Shown: positions 4,768 to 8,915 of the stretch, piece after piece
How the letters are laid out: each line of letters begins with the position of its first letter
Position numbering within the stretch: the first letter of the stretch is position 1
NCBI GenBank assembly: GCA_030642005.1
Contig: DAOWOP010000105.1
Coordinates: 1-8,915 of the forward strand
DNA from: Planctomycetales bacterium
GTDB taxonomy: Bacteria; Planctomycetota; Phycisphaerae; SM23-33
Direction: 5' to 3'
DNA: 8,915 nt
Translations under genes and position numbers: made by a program
Notes under the pieces: generated by a model
Told to the model about the DNA's origin: nothing
The model's input: the letters and a program-made list of their open reading frames with translations, nothing else
Databases searched by the model: none

Positions 4768-7008
4768 TTATCGTTCCAGCGTATAGAGCGTGAACACAGG
4801 CTGGTCCGTCGATAATTCTTCGACGACCTTCCAGGGCGAAAATGTTTCCCGCAGGCGCGCGGGGGACATCTCCGCAGGCCAGCCGTAGGAATGCGACAGG
4901 CGGTCTATCTCCGACCATGACACGAACACATGCGTGATGCCCATCCGGCGAATCTCGTCGGCAACCTCGCCGGGCGAATCGCTCCGGCGGAGGATGCCAA
5001 CGAGCGGGTGCTCGTCAAAGACGGTCGCATAGACGGTGCCGGAGGGAAAATAGAACGCCCGCGCCTCGCCGATGAGCATTGTCGGGGCCGGTAACTTGAC
5101 CGGCCCCAAACGGTGTCGCCGGTCGGGGTCGTGAAAGTTATTCTGGGCGGGGTCGTGAAAGTAATTCCAGGCCGAGGCAAGGCCCCATCCGGCCGCCGCG
5201 ACCAGAAGCGCCACAGCCAAGGTTGATCGTATCGACCCGCCGGAAGACAATCGCCCCAGTCCTCCGGCAGCCAGCAGCGAAATCGGCACGACCGCCAGCG
5301 CGATGAATCGCGCCGGCATGTCGCGCGTGAAAAACGCCCACACGAGCATCTGGATCGCCAGCACGCCCAACACCGCCCACTCCCACGGCTGCGACATTCG
5401 AAACCGGAGAAACATCACAAGAACCGTTACGACCGCCAGCAACAGCACGAGCGGTCCCGGCGACGGCTGCGTGGCGTAGGGTTTTTGACCCGACAGAAAA
5501 GCAAACAACCTCTCCGAACGGGAGTCCTGTCGCTTCGGCGGTTTGTAATCCGGCGGTTTCGGAACGGGCGGGTGGTGGGCCGGCGCGTGTCCGTCGCGCC
5601 ATCGGGCGGCGGATTCGTCGGAAAAATGTCCCTGCCCAAATATTTTCGTTGCCAGCGGGAAGACCGGGTTGCCGGTAGCGGCGGTGTTGCGAATCAGCCA
5701 GGGCGAAAACAATATGACCGCCACGACACCGGATAGTGCGACATGGGCGAATACTCTGTAACACCTGTTTTGCAGGGTGCCATGTTTTCGCCCGTAGCGC
5801 AGCGAAGGGCGTAAACATGCCCACACCCGAAGACGGGTGAGGGCATGGCACCCATCATTTTGGATATTACAGATTGTTAGCCGTCCGTGGCGCAGCAGGC
5901 AGGCAATCAGCATTACTGCAAGCACAGGCCCGGCGACCAGGCCGACGCTGAGGTACTTCACCGCACAGGCCGCTCCGAGCATCGCACCGATAATAACCGC
6001 CGTCCGCGCCGACGGTTTTTCCAGCCACTGCCGAAGCCACAACAGCGCCAGGGCCAGACAGCAGAACTGTGCCGGCTCGACCATCGCCAGTCCCGACAGG
6101 TAAATCACCCACGGCGAAGTCGCCAGCAGCACCGCCGCCGCCCGTGAGCGGGTTTTTGAATGCGCAGCATCCCTGACGGAACCTATGCCGCCATAAACGC
6201 CCGCTATCATCACCACGCCGAACAAGCCGGGCATCAGTTTGGCCAAGTACATCCCCTCGTATGGGCCGCCGCGAAGACACATCCCCAGCAGCAACAGCAT
6301 CTCGGCTCCGAGCGGATAGTGGCTATAGACGTTGTGGTTCAGCGTGGCGACCCGCCCGGCGTGATAATACTCGCGTGGCACCTGGAGGTGATACTCCAGC
6401 ACATCGTAGGAATCCATTGTCAGGTTGCCAAGCCAGCCCGGCGGCATGACCGCTCCGGCCAGCCAAAGCCCCGCCGCCATCGCCGGGAGTATCCAAAGGA
6501 GACTGCCGGCAGTGAACCTTCGGCGCGGTTTCAGCGCCTTGAGCGGGCGCCAAGCCTGAGCTACCGCTAAAACCACACCCGCACCGACCACGGGCCACCA
6601 GAAGTGCATCGTCAGGAGTCCGCCCGCGCACGAACCGACGAGAAGCACCGCCGTCGAGAGCATCCAAAGCCCGATTGCCCCGGCCGTCGCAAGGCACAAG
6701 AGCGTACTACTCTGCGAAGCGGCGCTTCCATCCTCCGTAGCAGTGCTACTGCGGAGGACGGGGCGCTGCGAAGCACGAGTCGGCGATCGCCTGGGCCTGA
6801 AAAACCGCAGGACCGCCCACCCGAACCCCCCGGCCGACGCCAGCACCAGCAGCGCTATGACCCCGTCGGTCAGGATCACTACCATCGCGCCGGCAAAGTC
6901 CGGCATTGAGCCAAGCGCCACGCCGAGCGCCGCCGTCACCACGCCGACCAGCACCACCGCCGGAATCCATGCCGGAAACCTTCCGCTTTCGTTCCTTTCG
7001 GTATCCAC
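4768..7008 (-). CDS. Polytopic membrane glycosyltransferase, GT-C / PMT-ArnT-like
   Basis: A 746-residue integral membrane protein with roughly 13 or more hydrophobic segments (first at about 12-33, last at about 595-614) and a soluble C-terminal tail of about 130 residues. Features expected of GT-C lipid-linked sugar transferases: a first large extracytoplasmic loop with acidic MDSYDVLEYHLQVPREYYHA (198-217 approx.), SHYPLGAEMLLLL (229-241), and SPWLIRNTAATGNPVFPL (435-452), close to the usual PWLxRNxxxTGNPxFP block. Such enzymes move a sugar from a polyprenyl-phosphate donor to a protein or lipid outside the membrane; donor and acceptor here are unknown. The start is GTG at 7008 with no clear Shine-Dalgarno and no in-frame ATG just upstream. 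Two palindromic repeat elements are read through in frame, at residues 77-100 and 386-412, both in basic loops that should be cytoplasmic by the positive-inside rule. A Pro-rich stretch lies at about 473-500 and a duplicated FHDP at 617-628. No frameshift is needed to read it. Confidence 0.85.
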   Translation of the reverse strand: MDTERNESGRFPAWIPAVVLVGVVTAALGVALGSMPDFAGAMVVILTDGVIALLVLASAGGFGWAVLRFFRPRRSPTRASQRPVLRSSTATEDGSAASQSSTLLCLATAGAIGLWMLSTAVLLVGSCAGGLLTMHFWWPVVGAGVVLAVAQAWRPLKALKPRRRFTAGSLLWILPAMAAGLWLAGAVMPPGWLGNLTMDSYDVLEYHLQVPREYYHAGRVATLNHNVYSHYPLGAEMLLLLGMCLRGGPYEGMYLAKLMPGLFGVVMIAGVYGGIGSVRDAAHSKTRSRAAAVLLATSPWVIYLSGLAMVEPAQFCCLALALLWLRQWLEKPSARTAVIIGAMLGAACAVKYLSVGLVAGPVLAVMLIACLLRHGRLTICNIQNDGCHALTRLRVWACLRPSLRYGRKHGTLQNRCYRVFAHVALSGVVAVILFSPWLIRNTAATGNPVFPLATKIFGQGHFSDESAARWRDGHAPAHHPPVPKPPDYKPPKRQDSRSERLFAFLSGQKPYATQPSPGPLVLLLAVVTVLVMFLRFRMSQPWEWAVLGVLAIQMLVWAFFTRDMPARFIALAVVPISLLAAGGLGRLSSGGSIRSTLAVALLVAAAGWGLASAWNYFHDPAQNNFHDPDRRHRLGPVKLPAPTMLIGEARAFYFPSGTVYATVFDEHPLVGILRRSDSPGEVADEIRRMGITHVFVSWSEIDRLSHSYGWPAEMSPARLRETFSPWKVVEELSTDQPVFTLYTLER
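5125..5172 (-). repeat. 24-bp tandem duplication inside the glycosyltransferase gene
   Basis: Two adjacent 24-bp units (5125-5148 and 5149-5172) agree at 21 of 24 positions and both contain GGGGTCGTGAAAGT. They code for the doubled NxFHDP motif at residues 616-628, just after the last membrane segment. The length is a multiple of three, so the frame is kept. Confidence 0.85.
5775..5853. repeat. 79-bp palindromic (three-arm) element carried in frame in a gene
   Basis: The ends GGGTGCCATG (5775-5784) and CATGGCACCC (5844-5853) are perfectly complementary. Inside are two further hairpins: CATGTTTTCGCCC (5781-5793) with GGGCGTAAACATG (5807-5819), 12 of 13 pairs; and CATGCCCACACCCG (5817-5830) with CGGGTGAGGGCATG (5834-5847), 13 of 14 pairs, loop AAG-type. 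All arms meet at CATG, so one strand could fold into a three-way junction. It codes for residues 386-412 of the glycosyltransferase (Arg/Leu/Cys-rich). The architecture is like REP/BIME-type dispersed repeats; from memory similar GGGTGCCATGCCC palindromes recur in planctomycete genomes. Confidence 0.85.
6712..6774. repeat. Second palindromic element in frame in the glycosyltransferase gene
   Basis: A composite stem made of TCCTCC (6731-6736) with GGAGGA (6753-6758) and GTAGCA (6737-6742) with TGCTAC (6744-6749), separated by a TGC bulge. A smaller hairpin GAAGC/GCTTC lies at 6716-6728. The 9-bp sequence CTGCGAAGC occurs at both ends (6712-6720 and 6766-6774). It codes for part of residues 77-100, a Ser/Thr/Arg-rich loop unlike the hydrophobic surroundings. 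It differs in sequence from the 5775-5853 element, so it is a separate repeat family. Confidence 0.7.
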
Positions 7009-7056
7009 GAACGTACACGATATGTCGGCAGCAGGGATTTGACAACGCCGGGAAGA

Positions 7057-7178
7057 CAGGGACCAGGAATCAGGGACCAGGGACTAGAAAAAAAGAAATC
7101 CGCAATCCGGCTTCGCCAAAGGCTCTCGTCAGGGCGTAGCCTGCCGTAGCCTGGACGCCGTGACAAGTCCGCAATCCG
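7057..7178. repeat. Mosaic of short direct repeats in the divergent intergenic region
   Basis: Between the two divergent genes lie three sets of short direct repeats: CAGGGACCAGG at 7057-7067 and 7071-7081; TCCGCAATCCG at 7099-7109 and 7168-7178; and CGTAGCCTG at 7135-7143 and 7145-7153 (period 10). An A-rich run sits at about 7087-7097. No hairpin terminator or clear operator is seen. This looks like repeat filler rather than control DNA, although the promoters of both genes must lie in or near it. Confidence 0.7.
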
Positions 7179-7205
7179 CCACTGGTATTCGCAACGGGCA
7201 TTGTT

Positions 7206-7211
7206 TATACT
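7206..7211 (+). promoter_or_regulatory. Possible -10 box of the thioredoxin gene
   Basis: TATACT matches the sigma-70 -10 consensus at five of six bases and would give a 5' leader of about 20 nt. The -35 position (about 7183-7188, TGGTAT) is weak. Tentative. Confidence 0.3.
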
Positions 7212-7222
7212 CACCGCCTCTT

Positions 7223-7230
7223 GAAAGGAA
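7223..7230 (+). promoter_or_regulatory. Ribosome binding site that sets the thioredoxin gene start
   Basis: GAAAGGAA lies seven bases before the ATG at 7238. It selects this start over the in-frame GTG at 7160, whose extra 26 residues would be coded by repeat filler and would bury the signal peptide. Confidence 0.75.
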
Positions 7231-7237
7231 ACTTACG

Positions 7238-8347
7238 ATGAAACGAAACGTTTGCATTTTGGCCCTGACGGGATTGGTTTTCGCGGCTTTTTGCTCCGGG
7301 CAGAAGCCGACGACCCTGCCGGTAACGCAGCCTGCCGGCGCAGCCGCCGCTGAATTGGCGAAGATGAAATCGCTGATGGACAGGGGTTATTCCGCCTTTG
7401 CATTGAAGCAGCGCCTTCCCAAAGCCCTGGTGGTCCTGGCCGAAATGGAGCAGAAGTATCCCAAGGCCAAGGAAATTCACGAGGCCAGAATGATAGGTGT
7501 CGTTGCGGCCATTCAACTGGCGCGAATTAACAACTCCCCGGCAATGGTCGAGCGGGCGAAAGAAATCGTCGGCAGGATCATCGCTTCGGATGCTCCGGGC
7601 CGGTTCAAACTTCACGCCGACGCGCACCTTCTGCTGATGAGACTCAAACCTGTCAGCGCCGCTACGACCACACCGGCGACAAAGCCTGCGCCTGTCGATA
7701 CCACCAAAATGATCCTGCAATTCACGCAGCGCTACGCCAAGACCGACCAGGCCGTCGATGCGATCACGACCGGTATGCAAATAGGCAAGATTCTCGAAAA
7801 TCAGAAAGTCTTCGACGAACTGCTGCAAAAACTCGTGAAGGATTATTCAGACCATCCGCGGGCCAGACGCATCCTCCGGCAACTGGGCAAAAGCGCTGAT
7901 GTCGGTAAACCGTTCACCGCGACGCTGACGAAACTCAACGGAATGAAACTGACCCTGCCGGACGACCTGCGGGGCAAGGTAGTCGTAATCGACTTCTGGG
8001 CCACCGAGTGCGGTCCTTGCGTCGAGGCCACACCCTACCTGAAATCGTTGTACGCCAAGTATAAATCGCAGGGCATGGAGATAGTCGGCATCAGTCTTGA
8101 TAAAGACCCGCGACGGCTCAGGGCGTTCGTAACGACGAATCAAATAGGCTGGATAATAACTTACAGCGGCAAGGGCTGGGATGACCCGACCGCCCGCAAG
8201 TACGGCATCGGCGGCATCCCCAGCATCTGGGTAATCGGCAAAGACGGGAAGGTCGTTTCCGACAACGCTCGAAGGAACCTGACGGCGACAATCGAAAAGG
8301 CGTTGTCGGCAGCCAGGCGACCCACCCCGACAACCATGCCCGGTTAG
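7238..8347 (+). CDS. Exported TlpA/ResA-like thioredoxin-fold protein with helical N-terminal domain
   Basis: A 369-residue protein with an N-terminal export signal (MKRN, then a hydrophobic core to about residue 19). A Cys at 18 is preceded by AAF, a poor lipobox, so lipidation is doubtful. Residues about 33-140 and 155-215 are helical, possibly TPR-like, split by a Thr/Pro/Ala linker (about 141-154). Residues about 222-355 are a redoxin domain: VGKPF (222-226), LRGKVVVIDFWATECGPC (244-261) with the CGPC active site at 258-261, VGISLDKD (283-290), and the cis-proline in GGIPSIWVIGKDG (325-337). Such proteins reduce or exchange disulfides outside the cytoplasmic membrane. The residue before the first Cys, normally Trp in WCxxC, is Glu here, which may change redox potential or specificity. 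It is divergent from the glycosyltransferase and stands alone on this strand. No DsbD/CcdA partner is in view, so the substrate is unknown. Confidence 0.92.
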   Translation: MKRNVCILALTGLVFAAFCSGQKPTTLPVTQPAGAAAAELAKMKSLMDRGYSAFALKQRLPKALVVLAEMEQKYPKAKEIHEARMIGVVAAIQLARINNSPAMVERAKEIVGRIIASDAPGRFKLHADAHLLLMRLKPVSAATTTPATKPAPVDTTKMILQFTQRYAKTDQAVDAITTGMQIGKILENQKVFDELLQKLVKDYSDHPRARRILRQLGKSADVGKPFTATLTKLNGMKLTLPDDLRGKVVVIDFWATECGPCVEATPYLKSLYAKYKSQGMEIVGISLDKDPRRLRAFVTTNQIGWIITYSGKGWDDPTARKYGIGGIPSIWVIGKDGKVVSDNARRNLTATIEKALSAARRPTPTTMPG

Positions 8348-8462
8348 CAGGACAACGCAAATTTGTCGGGTTGCCCGATCCGCCGGTGCGGGATACGGCT
8401 GTCGTAAAAACAATTCCAAACCAAATCTGTGGGCGGGATGAGGAAAATTCTACCCTTATGTT

Positions 8463-8500
8463 AAAAAGCCAGGGGCTCCGGATCGATTCGGAGCCCCTGG
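8463..8500 (-). terminator. Intrinsic terminator of the minus-strand basic-repeat gene
   Basis: CCAGGGGCTCCG (8469-8480) and CGGAGCCCCTGG (8489-8500) form a perfect 12-bp GC-rich stem with an 8-base loop. On the minus strand the stem is followed after one base by TTTTT (8467-8463), the classic rho-independent layout, 30 bp past the stop at 8530. On the plus strand the nearest T-run (8512-8516) is 12 bases away, so it would end the thioredoxin transcript only weakly. The rest of the 8348-8529 gap shows a small TCGGG/CCCGA hairpin at 8366-8378 and no gene. Confidence 0.88.
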
Positions 8501-8529
8501 GCTATTCCCACTTTTTGAAATCGCTGCGG

Positions 8530-8915
8530 TCAGGCGACCTTGCGTATCCTGGCAGCGCTTCTCCCGTGAGCAGACCTGCTGCCAGCGGTCGAACGACTCC
8601 GGCTAGACCTCTGGGCCGTGATCGTGGTCCTGCCTGTCCCGCTGGCAGACCTGCTGCCGGTGGTCGAACGACTCCGGCTGGACTTCTGGGCCGTGGTCTT
8701 GGTCCTGCCCGTCCCGCTGGCAGACTTGCTGCCGGCGGTCGAACGACTCCGGCTGGACTTCTGGGCCGTGGTCTTGGTCCTGCTCGTCCCGCTGGCAGAC
8801 TTGCTGCCGGCGGTCGAACGACTCCGGCTGGACTTCTGGGCCGTGCTCGTGGTCCTGCTCGTCCCGCTGGCAGACTTGCTGCCGGCGGTCGAACGACTCC
8901 GGCTGGACTTCTGGG
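8530..8915 (-). CDS. C-terminal part of a strongly basic Ser/Arg/Lys/Thr repeat protein (cut by window edge)
   Basis: The frame is open from the window edge to the TGA at 8530-8532 (128 codons plus two bases). It codes for 25-residue repeats of the type KSASGTSRTKTTAQK followed by SSRSRSTAGS, then a unique tail ending AARIRKVA. A typical unit has six Lys/Arg and no Asp/Glu. The repeat length of 75 bp keeps the frame, and the gene ends at a strong terminator, both supporting real coding. Such tails are known in histone H1-like proteins and in HU-type proteins with basic C-terminal extensions, which bind and compact DNA, so a nucleoid protein is the best guess. The SRSRS-rich composition could instead suit RNA binding. 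The start and any folded N-terminal domain lie outside the window, so the family cannot be fixed. Confidence 0.78.
   Translation of the reverse strand, partial: QKSSRSRSTAGSKSASGTSRTTSTAQKSSRSRSTAGSKSASGTSRTKTTAQKSSRSRSTAGSKSASGTGRTKTTAQKSSRSRSTTGSRSASGTGRTTITAQRSSRSRSTAGSRSAHGRSAARIRKVA
8578..8915 (-). repeat. 75-bp tandem repeat, four full units plus a partial fifth
   Basis: Units at 8578-8652, 8653-8727, 8728-8802, 8803-8877 and 8878-8915 (partial). Units 2, 3 and 4 differ by only two bases between neighbours, while unit 1, next to the gene's 3' end, is the most diverged. This pattern fits recent expansion away from an older edge unit. There are no spacers, so it is not a CRISPR array. 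Confidence 0.95.

Noticed and set aside
5138..5851. A 237-codon alternative minus-strand frame within the glycosyltransferase gene
   Set aside because: It starts in the palindromic element and translates to low-complexity Arg/Ala/Gly sequence, while the main frame shows membrane segments and GT-C motifs throughout.
7039..7044. A perfect TTGACA -35 box on the plus strand
   Set aside because: No acceptable -10 box follows at 16-18 bp (the sequence there is ACCAGG), and it is nearly 200 bp from the gene start.
7160..7237. An upstream GTG start for the thioredoxin gene
   Set aside because: The extra 26 residues are coded by repeat filler and would precede the signal peptide. The ATG at 7238 has a good ribosome binding site.
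8578..8915. A CRISPR-like repeat array
   Set aside because: The units are directly adjacent with no unique spacers, are 75 bp long and stay in one open reading frame.

Overview
The window is GC-rich chromosomal DNA from a bacterium I would place in the Planctomycetota, possibly near the Phycisphaerae. This is inferred from style, not from a marker gene: high GC, mostly weak ribosome binding sites, a DUF4091 plus CBM9-like lipoprotein, Thr/Pro-rich linkers, and many short palindromic or tandem repeat fragments between and inside genes. No rRNA, tRNA, CRISPR array, complete insertion sequence or phage gene is visible.

Layout. Positions 1-70 hold a degenerate 10-bp tandem repeat. Four genes then lie on the minus strand and are transcribed from right to left: a polytopic GT-C-type membrane glycosyltransferase (7008 to 4768), a small lysine-rich protein of unknown function in an AT-richer block bounded by 30-bp inverted repeats (4608 to 4048), a large lipoprotein with a GH123-like DUF4091 region and a C-terminal CBM9-like domain (3965 to 1191), and a membrane-anchored ApbE-type flavin transferase (1194 to 73). 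The last two overlap by ATGA and are probably translated in a coupled way. A divergent intergenic region (7009-7237), largely made of repeat fragments, leads to a plus-strand exported TlpA/ResA-like thioredoxin (7238-8347). Converging on it is the 3' end of a minus-strand gene (8530 to beyond 8915) that encodes 25-residue, strongly basic Ser/Arg/Lys/Thr repeats. A good intrinsic terminator at 8463-8500 ends that gene.

How the genes may work together. Most products act at or outside the cytoplasmic membrane: glycan transfer, a surface carbohydrate-binding lipoprotein, extracytoplasmic flavinylation and extracytoplasmic thiol-disulfide exchange. No single pathway can be proven from this window. 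I see no clearly new defence or mobile system. The points most worth following are the inverted-repeat-bounded cassette at 4018-4744, two palindromic repeat elements carried in frame inside the glycosyltransferase gene, the apparent loss of the catalytic Asp-Glu pair in the DUF4091 protein, the Trp-to-Glu change before the thioredoxin CGPC motif, and the recently expanded 75-bp repeat gene at the right edge.
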